From positions 1 through 7,416 of the forward strand of contig JALUZN010000317.1 in assembly GCA_027011835.1 (NCBI GenBank): a stretch of 7,416 nt of DNA, in the 5' to 3' direction. Origin of the DNA: Draconibacterium sp. GTDB taxonomy: Bacteria; Bacteroidota; Bacteroidia; Bacteroidales; Prolixibacteraceae. The translations under genes and the position numbers were made by a program. Below, in pieces: positions 1 to 5,988 of the stretch (positions are counted from its first letter, which is position 1; each line of letters begins with the position of its first letter). The notes beneath the pieces are model-generated. The model was given only the letters and a program-made list of their open reading frames with translations, did not search any database and had not been told where the DNA came from.

Positions 1-117
1 AACGTGAAAGTTTGGCTAGCCAATTTCATCAAAGATAATCTCACTTCTGAAATAATTCAATCTATAACTCATCATAAACTTTTTTTGGATGCATATATGG
101 GGTGTTTTGTTTCCTAA
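1..117 (+). CDS. Possible 3' end of an unrecognised gene (partial)
   Basis: A reading frame is open from the first base of the window and runs 38 codons to a TAA at 115-117. The last residues read LFLDAYMGCFVS. The composition is protein-like, with mixed hydrophobic and charged residues and no low-complexity runs, while the other two plus frames are stopped early in this stretch. It could be the C-terminus of a gene that begins left of the window. I recognise no family or motif, and 38 codons is short enough to be open by chance in AT-rich DNA. It overlaps the next small frame (102-335) by 16 bases in another frame, so the two may be pieces of one gene split by a frameshift. Confidence 0.27.
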   Translation, partial: NVKVWLANFIKDNLTSEIIQSITHHKLFLDAYMGCFVS

Positions 118-335
118 TTGGTATAACAGATAGCGAAACAGTTCTTAAATTCGAAGTGTTTAACGAAACTTACCTTACACTAATTGTTAACTCCGATGGT
201 TCCGGCTCTATTGAGCTGAAAGAGTGGTTGATTGGGAAATATGTTACTACCTATAAAGCTTCGTGGGCAACATCGAGGCATGGTGAATATTGGGAGTACG
301 ACAATAGTACGCTAACAAGTAACGGCTCGTGGTAA
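102..335 (+). CDS. Small hypothetical protein or degenerate gene remnant
   Basis: A 77-codon frame ends with TAA at 333-335. Its only early start is GTG at 102; there is no ATG anywhere in the frame, no clear ribosome binding site, and a stop at 75-77 blocks extension upstream. The protein is polar and aromatic-rich, with a segment reading NSDGSGS and a C-terminus ending LTSNGSW. This alternation of Gly, Ser, Trp and Tyr suggests beta-strands, as in C-termini of small secreted Bacteroidota proteins; that resemblance is an impression, not a family assignment. No signal peptide or lipobox is convincing. With no good start, and another frame open just upstream (1-117), it may be the tail of a frameshifted gene. 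It ends about 45 bases before the terminator at 379-407, consistent with a real or formerly real plus-strand gene. Confidence 0.38.
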   Translation: MFCFLIGITDSETVLKFEVFNETYLTLIVNSDGSGSIELKEWLIGKYVTTYKASWATSRHGEYWEYDNSTLTSNGSW

Positions 336-378
336 AATGATTATAAAAGTAATCCAATCTTAACCATATTAATCAATA

Positions 379-407
379 AAAAAAGCCGGCATATAACCGG
401 CTTTTTT
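379..407. terminator. Bidirectional rho-independent terminator
   Basis: A perfect inverted repeat: a run of As plus GCCGG (379-389), a 7-base loop, then CCGGC plus a run of Ts (397-407). The GC core (385-389 with 397-401) flanked by A and T tracts gives a U-tract on both strands. It lies between two converging units: the plus-strand frame ending at 335 and gltA, whose minus-strand stop codon is at 427-429. It can therefore end both transcripts. This is the clearest terminator in the window. Confidence 0.88.
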
Positions 408-426
408 AAATATAATAAATTGTGTA

Positions 427-1749
427 TTAACAGCTTGTCGGTTTCTTTCCGTCGGCTTTTTCGCGGAACCAGTCTAATGGGAATGAAGTTGGTCTTTCGA
501 GCGGCATTCCGTAAGCACGGTCGTTGGTTAACGATGCCAAAACACCTAGCGCTCTTGATACCCCAAACATTACAGTATAGAAAGAGTACTCTTTAATTCC
601 GTAGTGATAAAGCAACGATCCACTATATGCATCAACGTTTGGCCATGGGTTTTTAATTTTACCTACCGAAGATAAAATTGGAGGAACCACACGGTAAAGC
701 TGATTGGCAAGATTAATCATCTTGTCGTTTTTAATGTATTTATTTGCAAATTCTTGTTGCGCAGTAAATCGTGGGTCGGTTTTACGTAAAACGGCGTGTC
801 CGTATCCCGGAATTACTCTTCCAGCTTCGAGTGTTTGCTGGCAATAGGCAGCAACCTGCTCGTCGGTTGGCGTATCTGTATCAAGATCTTCAATCATTTC
901 AAATATCCAGTGAATTACATCTTGATTGGCAAATCCGTGCAGTGGCCCGGCTAGTCCTAACATACCGGCTGCATAAGAATAGTAAGGGTTACTTAATGCC
1001 GAACCTACCAAGTGAGCTGTATGTGCCGAAACGTTTCCTCCTTCGTGGTCGGCATGAATTAACATGTACATACGGAACAGGCGACGCATCTCTAACGAAT
1101 CGTATCCCATCATATGTGCGAAGTTTGCTGCCCAGTCGAGATTTGGATTTGGCTCAATGTGGTCGTCGTTATAAAAATTACGACGATAAATATATGCTGC
1201 AATTCTTGGAAGTCTTGCAATTAGGTTCATTACATCTTCGTAGGTCGAATCCCAATAATACTTTTTGTTAACTCCTGCACGGTACGCCTTTTGGAAAATC
1301 GATTCGGTAGCCATCGAAACAATTGCTGCAGTAAACTGAGTCATTGGTTTCGAATTTTTTGGTAACGAATCAATTACATCGAAAACATGTTGTGGCACAT
1401 GTGCTCTTGTTGCAAAATCTTTCGAAAGGTTCTGAACATCTTCCAAAGTTGGAATTTCGCCAATTAACATTAAGTAGAAAAGTCCTTCGGGAAGTGGTTC
1501 TCCGTCGGGGTGTAACTTTGGTAATTTCTCCTGCAACTCAGGAATTGAATAGCCTTTAAATCGGATTCCTTCTTGTGGATCTAATTTCGAGGTATCGGTA
1601 ACCAAAAGTGGAATTCCTTTCATTCCGGTAAGAGCTTGCCCAAGAGTTACATCTGCAATAACTGTATCGGCATGATCTTTTTTAATGCGCTGAAATTCTT
1701 TTGAGCATTTGGAAGCCTTTTGAAAAAATCTGTACTTTATATACTCCAT
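427..1749 (-). CDS. gltA: Citrate synthase, mitochondrial-like (type I)
   Basis: The 440-residue protein condenses oxaloacetate with acetyl-CoA to citrate in the cytoplasm, the first step of the TCA cycle. It resembles the eukaryotic mitochondrial enzyme along almost its whole length rather than the shorter hexameric type of many Gram-negatives: DPQEGIRFKGYSIPE near 57-71, PLPEGLF at 85-91, DHEGGNVSAHT at 234-244, GLAGPLHG at 265-272, GYGHAVLRKTDPR at 315-327, KNPWPNVDA at 366-374 and FGVSRALGVLA at 395-405. The expected catalytic and oxaloacetate-binding residues are present: His235, His271, His318, Arg327, Asp373, Arg399 and Arg419. The ATG at 1749 is preceded by an A-rich leader typical of the phylum, and the N-terminal helix already aligns with the mature eukaryotic protein, so there is no targeting extension. 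It is the last gene of the acn-icd-gltA cluster, 310 bp after icd, with its own candidate promoter and a strong terminator 20 bp beyond its stop. No defect is visible. Confidence 0.97.
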   Translation of the reverse strand: MEYIKYRFFQKASKCSKEFQRIKKDHADTVIADVTLGQALTGMKGIPLLVTDTSKLDPQEGIRFKGYSIPELQEKLPKLHPDGEPLPEGLFYLMLIGEIPTLEDVQNLSKDFATRAHVPQHVFDVIDSLPKNSKPMTQFTAAIVSMATESIFQKAYRAGVNKKYYWDSTYEDVMNLIARLPRIAAYIYRRNFYNDDHIEPNPNLDWAANFAHMMGYDSLEMRRLFRMYMLIHADHEGGNVSAHTAHLVGSALSNPYYSYAAGMLGLAGPLHGFANQDVIHWIFEMIEDLDTDTPTDEQVAAYCQQTLEAGRVIPGYGHAVLRKTDPRFTAQQEFANKYIKNDKMINLANQLYRVVPPILSSVGKIKNPWPNVDAYSGSLLYHYGIKEYSFYTVMFGVSRALGVLASLTNDRAYGMPLERPTSFPLDWFREKADGKKPTSC

Positions 1750-1871
1750 TTTATTTTGTTTTAACTATTTGTAATAAATTTATTTTTGTTTTTACTCACG
1801 ATTTAAAATTATATTTCTTGATTAAATCTCAGGCTAAAAAATCAATCAACGAACCCCGGTAGTTGTTAAGG

Positions 1872-1905
1872 CAAAAATAAACAGACGATATTTTTTCTTA
1901 TTCAA
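1872..1905 (-). promoter_or_regulatory. Candidate gltA promoter (Bacteroidota type)
   Basis: On the minus strand TATTTTTG (1879 to 1872) matches the Bacteroidota -7 consensus TAnnTTTG exactly and is followed by CC, as is common. A TTG (1905 to 1903), the -33 core, lies upstream with a 23-base gap, a little longer than the usual figure of about 20. Transcription would start near 1865, giving a leader of roughly 115 bases before the gltA ATG. The -7 box sits inside one arm of the inverted repeat at 1866-1987. Confidence 0.45.
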
Positions 1906-1952
1906 CCTAATTTGCATAAACTGAAAAGACATCAGAATAAACGAATTGGCCT

Positions 1953-1981
1953 TTTGTTCAGTTCTGTCGGTATTTATTTTG
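1953..1981 (+). promoter_or_regulatory. Weak divergent promoter-like element
   Basis: TTTG at 1953-1956 is followed 18 bases later by TATTTTG (1975-1981), which is one base short of the TAnnTTTG box, then CC. If active it would make a plus-strand RNA antisense to the 3' end of icd. No plus-strand gene lies downstream, so this may simply be the mirror arm of the inverted repeat. Confidence 0.15.
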
Positions 1982-2014
1982 CCTTAAAGTTAACTTTTTC
2001 TTTCTATTTTTAAT

Positions 2015-2036
2015 GCTCATTTTTAATAAAATGAGC
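2015..2036. terminator. Hairpin after icd, possible weak terminator
   Basis: GCTCATTTT (2015-2023) and AAAATGAGC (2028-2036) form a perfect 9-bp stem with a 4-base loop, 24 bases after the icd stop codon in the direction of transcription. The bases that follow on the minus strand are ATTAAAAATAG, not a clean U-tract, so termination would be weak or partial. It may let some acn-icd transcript read into gltA, or protect the icd 3' end. Confidence 0.45.
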
Positions 2037-2059
2037 GAAAAAAAGTAACTATTCCCCGA

Positions 2060-3286
2060 TTAGTTTAATTTTGCATTTAAATTTTCATCTAATGCTTCCA
2101 AAAACTCTTCGGTTGTGAGATAATGTTCTTCTTTTAAATCTTTACCATGAATAATTAAGGCCAAATCTTTGGTCATTTTCCCACTCTCTACAGTTTCAAT
2201 ACAAACTTGCTCCAACGAATTTGCAAAGTTAATTAGCTCCTGGTTTTCGTCTAATTTACCACGGAAAGCCAGTCCACGTGTCCATGCAAAAATAGATGCA
2301 ATTGGGTTCGTCGATGTTGGATTTCCTTTTTGGTGCTGACGATAGTGACGGGTAACTGTTCCGTGAGCAGCTTCTGCTTCCATAGTTTTTCCATCCGGAG
2401 TCATTAAAACCGAGGTCATTAAGCCGAGCGACCCGAATCCCTGTGCAACGGTATCGCTTTGAACGTCGCCGTCGTAGTTTTTACAAGCCCAAACATATTT
2501 GCCTTCCCATTTCATTGCTGCGGCAACCATATCGTCAATTAAACGATGCTCGTAAGTAATTCCAAGTTCTTCGAATTTCTCTTTATAGTCAGCATCAAAA
2601 ATTTCCTGAAAAATATCTTTAAAACGGCCGTCATATTTTTTTAGAATTGTATTTTTTGTTGACATGTAAAGTGGCCATTTTTTCTCAATAGCCATTTTCA
2701 TACACGAATGTGCAAATCCGCGAATCGACTCATCGGTGTTGTACATTGCCATAGCAAGTCCGTCGCCTTCAAAATCGAAAACTTCGTGAGAAATAGGCTC
2801 GCTTCCATCTTCCGGAGTAAATGTAATTGTAAGTTTACCTTTTCCTTTTGTTAAGAAATCGGTTGCACGGTACTGGTCGCCAAATGCATGACGGCCAATG
2901 CAAATCGGGTATTTCCATCCCGGTACCAAACGAGGTACATTTTTCATTATAATTGGCTCGCGGAAAACAGTACCGCCCAAAATATTACGGACAGTTCCAT
3001 TTGGCGATTTCCACATTTTTTTCAGCCCGAACTCTTCAACACGAGCTTCGTCGGGAGTGATTGTTGCACATTTAATACCCACTCCGTATTTCTGTATGGC
3101 TTTTGCCGAATCGATGGTCACCTGATCGTTGGTTGCATCGCGGTGTTCCATTCCTAAATCGTAATACTTCAAATCAATATCGAGGTAAGGAAGAATTAAT
3201 TTCTTTTTAATGAAATCCCATATTACTCTGGTCATTTCGTCTCCGTCGAGTTCTACAACGGGATTTTGAACTTTTATTTTTTGCAT
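2060..3286 (-). CDS. icd: NADP-dependent isocitrate dehydrogenase, eukaryote-like
   Basis: The 408-residue cytoplasmic enzyme oxidatively decarboxylates isocitrate to 2-oxoglutarate. It belongs to the homodimeric subfamily that includes human IDH1/IDH2, not the E. coli Icd type. Many blocks match human IDH1: GDEMTR at 15-20, KCATITPDE at 72-80, MWKSPNGT at 91-98, NILGGTVFRE at 101-110, GRHAFGDQYRATDF at 131-144, STKNTILKKYDGRFKDIFQE at 209-228, KNYDGDVQSD at 269-278, EAEAAHGTVTRHYR at 303-316 and STNPIASIFAWTRGLA at 325-340. Substrate residues Thr77, Ser94, Asn96, Arg100, Arg109, Arg132 and Tyr139 fall at the human IDH1 numbers; Lys211 and metal ligands Asp251, Asp274 and Asp278 are one lower. 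His308 to His314, with Arg313, is the NADP-binding segment, so NADP is the expected cofactor. The ATG at 3286 is 63 bp after the acn stop, with no promoter motif in the gap, so the two are probably cotranscribed. The gene is intact. Confidence 0.97.
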   Translation of the reverse strand: MQKIKVQNPVVELDGDEMTRVIWDFIKKKLILPYLDIDLKYYDLGMEHRDATNDQVTIDSAKAIQKYGVGIKCATITPDEARVEEFGLKKMWKSPNGTVRNILGGTVFREPIIMKNVPRLVPGWKYPICIGRHAFGDQYRATDFLTKGKGKLTITFTPEDGSEPISHEVFDFEGDGLAMAMYNTDESIRGFAHSCMKMAIEKKWPLYMSTKNTILKKYDGRFKDIFQEIFDADYKEKFEELGITYEHRLIDDMVAAAMKWEGKYVWACKNYDGDVQSDTVAQGFGSLGLMTSVLMTPDGKTMEAEAAHGTVTRHYRQHQKGNPTSTNPIASIFAWTRGLAFRGKLDENQELINFANSLEQVCIETVESGKMTKDLALIIHGKDLKEEHYLTTEEFLEALDENLNAKLN

Positions 3287-3349
3287 AATTTTTATGAATT
3301 ACTGTTTATAATTAATTGTATTTTTTGTTTCTGAAAATATTCCGGTTAA

Positions 3350-5611
3350 TTAGCTGTTTTGCTGACGAATTAAATTAAGTGCTGAACCGGCTTTAAACCA
3401 ATCGATTTGCTGTTCGTTGTATGTATGGTTTACAATAATTGTGTCTTTGCTTCCGTCGGCATGAACTACCTCAACGGTCAATGGTTTCCCGGGAGCAAAT
3501 TCAACCAAATCGATAAAGTTAAATGTATCATCCTCCTGAATTAAATCGTAATCGTTTTCATTCGCGAAAGTTAATCCTAACATTCCCTGTTTTTTCAGGT
3601 TTGTCTCGTGAATTCGTGCAAACGATTTTACAATTACAGCTTTTACTCCGAGGTGGCGTGGCTCCATTGCCGCGTGTTCGCGCGACGAACCTTCTCCGTA
3701 GTTTTGGTCGCCCACAACAACGGTTGGTATTCCGGCAGCTTTGTATGCACGTTGCACAGCCGGTACTTCGCCGTATTCGCCGGTAATCTGGCTTTTTACT
3801 TTGTTGGTTTCGCTGTTAAATGCATTAACGGCACCAATTAACATGTTATTCGAAATGTTATCGAGGTGTCCGCGGTAGCGTAACCATGGTCCCGCCATTG
3901 AGATGTGGTCGGTAGTACATTTCCCGAGTGCCTTTATTAGCAGTTTTGCACCGATTAAATTTTTACCGTCCCAAGCCGGAAATGGGTATAAAAGCTGAAG
4001 TCTTTTTGATTCTTCCGACACAACTATTTCAACCTCCGAACCGTCTTCGGCAGGAGCTTGAAATCCTGGATCATCTACTTCGAATCCTTTTGTTGGAAGC
4101 TCGTCGCCAACGGGCGGATCGAGTTTTACCTGCTCACCGTTTTTATTGGTCAGTGTATCGGTAATTGGATTAAAGTCTAAACGACCGGCAATTGCCAACG
4201 CAGTAACCATTTCAGGCGAGGCAACAAATGCGTGCGTATTCGGGTTTCCGTCGGCACGTTTCGAGAAGTTACGGTTGAACGAGTGTACAATGGTATTTTT
4301 CTCTTGTTTGTCGGCACCTTCGCGAGCCCACTGTCCAATGCACGGGCCACAAGCGTTGGCAAAAACTTTTCCACCTATTTTTTCAAATGTATCAATAAAT
4401 CCGTCGCGTTCGATAGTGTATCGCACTTGCTCCGAACCCGGCGTAACCGAATATTCGGCTTTTGTAATTAATCCTTTTTCTTCTGCCTGTTTTGCAATCG
4501 ATGCAGCTTTCGAAATGTCTTCGTACGAAGAGTTGGTACAACTTCCAATTAGTCCAACCGATACTTCAATCGGCCAACCGTTTTCTTTTGCTACTTCACC
4601 CATTTTAGAAATAGGTGTGGCACGGTCGGGAGTAAATGGCCCGTTGAGGTGTGGCTCCAGTTCCGACAGATTAATTTCAATTACTTCGTCGTAATACATT
4701 TCCGGATTTTCGTAAACCTCGGTATCGGCAGCTAAATGTTGTTTTACCTCGTTGGCAAGTGTTGCAACTTCCTCGCGTCCTGTTGCTTTTAGGTAACGTT
4801 CAATACTTTCGTCGTAGGCAAAAATACTTGTTGTTGCTCCCACTTCGGCTCCCATGTTACAAATGGTTCCTTTTCCTGTTGCCGAGAGTGCGTTGGCACC
4901 TTCGCCAAAGTATTCAACAATTGCTCCGGTTCCACCTTTTACGGTAAGAATTCCGGCAACTTTTAAAATAATATCTTTAGGAGCTGCCCAGCCGCTTAAT
5001 TTTCCGGTGAGTTTTACACCAATTAATTTTGGCATTTTTAGCTCCCATGGCATTCCAGCCATTACATCAACGGCATCGGCACCGCCAACGCCAATGGCAA
5101 CCATTCCTAAACCTCCGGCATTAACTGTGTGCGAATCGGTACCAATCATCATACCGCCGGGGAATGCATAGTTTTCTAAAACTACCTGATGAATAATTCC
5201 TGCTCCCGGTTTCCAGAATCCAATTCCGTATTTATTCGAAACCGACTCAAGAAAATCGTAAACTTCTTTGTTCAGGTTCTTTGCTACTTTTAAATCGGTT
5301 TTCCCTTCAACCTGCGCCTGAATAAGGTGGTCGCAATGAACTGTTGATGGAACAGCCGTCGATTTTTTCCCTGAGTTCATAAACTGGAGCAATGCCATTT
5401 GTGCTGTTGCATCTTGCATTGCTACCCGGTCGGGGGCAAAATCAACATACGCATTTCCTCGTTCAAATATTTCCAGTTCCTGACTTTCGAAAAGGTGAGA
5501 ATAGAGAATTTTTTCGGCATACGTTAACGGACGGTTTAAAAGCGACTTGGCTTTTTGTACCCTTTCGGGTAGATTTGAATATACTTTTTTTACAAGATCT
5601 AAATCGAACAT
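3350..5611 (-). CDS. acn: Aconitate hydratase, mitochondrial-like
   Basis: The 753-residue cytoplasmic 4Fe-4S enzyme interconverts citrate and isocitrate through cis-aconitate. It is colinear with animal mitochondrial aconitase and of the same length as the mature form, rather than the longer AcnA/IRP type or the AcnB type. Cluster ligands are Cys358 (GSCTN) and Cys421/Cys424 (ACGPCIG). Active-site residues include Asp94/His95, Asp159/His161 (GTDSHT), Glu256, Arg447, Arg452, Arg580 and Ser642-Ser643-Arg644 (GEGSSREH). From Cys358 on, these carry the same numbers as in mature pig aconitase; before that they are six lower, which implies a short insertion between about 257 and 357, probably near 295-310. 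The swivelling C-terminal domain begins after the linker around 500-535 and carries KCTTDHIS at 564-571. The ATG at 5611 is supported by N-terminal similarity from about residue 5 on. It is the first gene of the acn-icd-gltA cluster, with a structured leader upstream. Confidence 0.97.
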   Translation of the reverse strand: MFDLDLVKKVYSNLPERVQKAKSLLNRPLTYAEKILYSHLFESQELEIFERGNAYVDFAPDRVAMQDATAQMALLQFMNSGKKSTAVPSTVHCDHLIQAQVEGKTDLKVAKNLNKEVYDFLESVSNKYGIGFWKPGAGIIHQVVLENYAFPGGMMIGTDSHTVNAGGLGMVAIGVGGADAVDVMAGMPWELKMPKLIGVKLTGKLSGWAAPKDIILKVAGILTVKGGTGAIVEYFGEGANALSATGKGTICNMGAEVGATTSIFAYDESIERYLKATGREEVATLANEVKQHLAADTEVYENPEMYYDEVIEINLSELEPHLNGPFTPDRATPISKMGEVAKENGWPIEVSVGLIGSCTNSSYEDISKAASIAKQAEEKGLITKAEYSVTPGSEQVRYTIERDGFIDTFEKIGGKVFANACGPCIGQWAREGADKQEKNTIVHSFNRNFSKRADGNPNTHAFVASPEMVTALAIAGRLDFNPITDTLTNKNGEQVKLDPPVGDELPTKGFEVDDPGFQAPAEDGSEVEIVVSEESKRLQLLYPFPAWDGKNLIGAKLLIKALGKCTTDHISMAGPWLRYRGHLDNISNNMLIGAVNAFNSETNKVKSQITGEYGEVPAVQRAYKAAGIPTVVVGDQNYGEGSSREHAAMEPRHLGVKAVIVKSFARIHETNLKKQGMLGLTFANENDYDLIQEDDTFNFIDLVEFAPGKPLTVEVVHADGSKDTIIVNHTYNEQQIDWFKAGSALNLIRQQNS

Positions 5612-5664
5612 AATCTATCTGTTTTTAATGATAACCTGTTATTTGTCAAAAAATAAATTAAAAA

Positions 5665-5684
5665 GTGGAGTTAAAATCCTCCAC
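5665..5684 (-). promoter_or_regulatory. Hairpin plus U-rich run in the acn leader
   Basis: GTGGAG (5665-5670) and CTCCAC (5679-5684) form a perfect 6-bp, GC-containing stem with an 8-base loop. On the minus strand (acn sense) it is followed directly by TTTTAATTTATTTTTT, about 53 bases before the acn ATG. This has the shape of a weak intrinsic terminator or attenuator, if transcription starts upstream of it. If the acn promoter lies nearer the gene, it would instead be an upstream element or a second terminator for read-through from the esterase. Confidence 0.35.
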
Positions 5685-5710
5685 ATTTTCACGCTTTTTT
5701 TATTTGGGCG

Positions 5711-5748
5711 GCTAAATATATAGATATTTATATAGCTAAATAGTACAA
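5711..5748 (-). promoter_or_regulatory. AT-rich candidate acn promoter or operator region
   Basis: This stretch is almost all A and T and contains two direct copies of GCTAAATA (5711-5718 and 5735-5742), 24 bases apart start to start. On the minus strand TTG (5748 to 5746) lies 25 bases upstream of TATATTTA (5720 to 5713), a seven-of-eight match to TAnnTTTG. The gap is long for a Bacteroidota promoter, so the assignment is tentative. It would give an acn leader of about 95 bases that includes the hairpin at 5665-5684. Confidence 0.22.
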
Positions 5749-5933
5749 CACCCCTAAAATAGAATAATTCTAAAAAAGAGAACTGTTTTTATGGGAGAAA
5801 TAAGCGAGAATTTAAGATTAATTAAAAGTGATAGTTTTTGGTAAAGTCAACAATAATGTAGCTTTTATGACTGTAATTTCAGATTTTTGCCTTGTGAATA
5901 TTGGTATAAAAAACGTTTAACTTTTAGTTAACG

Positions 5934-5975
5934 AAATACTGCGACTATTTGGAATTACGAATAGTCGCAGTATTT
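5934..5975 (-). terminator. Strong hairpin terminator after the esterase gene
   Basis: AAATACTGCGACTATT (5934-5949) and AATAGTCGCAGTATTT (5960-5975) pair perfectly over 16 bp with a 10-base loop. It starts 13 bases after the esterase stop codon in the minus direction. The U-tract is short (the TTT at the stem end, then CGTTAAC), but the long stable stem in this position makes a terminator or 3'-end stabiliser likely. It separates the esterase from the acn unit. Confidence 0.7.
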
Positions 5976-5988
5976 AAGCTGAATTTAT

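Larger units (their letters stand above)
1866..1987. repeat. Long inverted repeat with 91-base spacer
   Basis: The left arm TTAAGGCAAAAATAAA (1866-1881) is the reverse complement of the right arm TTTATTTTGCCTTAA (1973-1987), apart from one extra A/T in the left arm. The spacer of 91 bases contains a second nested repeat (1919-1925 with 1957-1963). The left arm carries the minus-strand gltA -7 box. The right arm carries the similar TATTTTGCC on the plus strand, one base short of consensus. The arms could be back-to-back promoter-like sites, binding sites for a dimeric regulator, or the base of an RNA stem; the sequence does not decide between these. Confidence 0.5.
1750..2059. other. icd-gltA intergenic spacer (310 bp)
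   Basis: There is no convincing gene on either strand; the longest plus-strand start-to-stop frame I noticed has 11 codons. Reading in the direction of transcription (minus strand), it holds a 9-bp hairpin just after icd (2015-2036), a long inverted repeat (arms 1866-1881 and 1973-1987) enclosing a shorter 7-bp inverted repeat (AACTGAA 1919-1925 with TTCAGTT 1957-1963), a TAnnTTTG-type promoter element at 1872-1879, and then about 120 bases of AT-rich leader before gltA. A weak 6-bp repeat (TTGATT 1818-1823, AATCAA 1840-1845) lies in the leader. The spacer is much longer than the 63 bp between acn and icd, which suggests that gltA is at least partly expressed on its own. Confidence 0.7.
5612..5988. 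other. Spacer between esterase 3' end and acn (377 bp)
   Basis: I see no convincing gene here. From the right it holds the esterase terminator hairpin (5934-5975), a small AT-rich palindrome (TTAACT 5917-5922 with AGTTAA 5926-5931), about 150 bases with nothing recognisable, a very AT-rich patch with two GCTAAATA copies (5711-5718, 5735-5742), and a 6-bp hairpin followed by a U-rich run in the acn leader (5665-5684). A plus-strand start at 5791 opens only 17 codons. No exact TAnnTTTG box is seen on the minus strand; the nearest are TATTTTTTG (5655 to 5647, one base too long) and TATATTTA (5720 to 5713). Confidence 0.65.

Noticed and set aside
771..1271. A 166-codon plus-strand open frame opposite citrate synthase
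   Set aside because: It lies wholly within gltA, which matches a well-known family over its full length. The antisense translation is Arg/Leu-rich and resembles nothing known to me.
4146..4694. A 182-codon plus-strand open frame opposite aconitase
   Set aside because: It lies wholly inside acn on the other strand, where conserved protein sequence with GC-rich wobble patterns often leaves long antisense frames. Its translation shows no recognisable motif.
5791..5844. A 17-codon plus-strand frame starting ATGGGAGAA upstream of acn
   Set aside because: It is short enough to arise by chance, has no terminator or promoter of its own that I can see, and faces away from acn, so it is not a leader peptide for it.
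5837..5875. A TTGACT box with a TTTTAA about 17 bases later on the minus strand, resembling an E. coli sigma-70 promoter upstream of acn
   Set aside because: The main sigma factor of Bacteroidota does not use the -35/-10 consensus, and such matches are expected by chance in AT-rich spacers.
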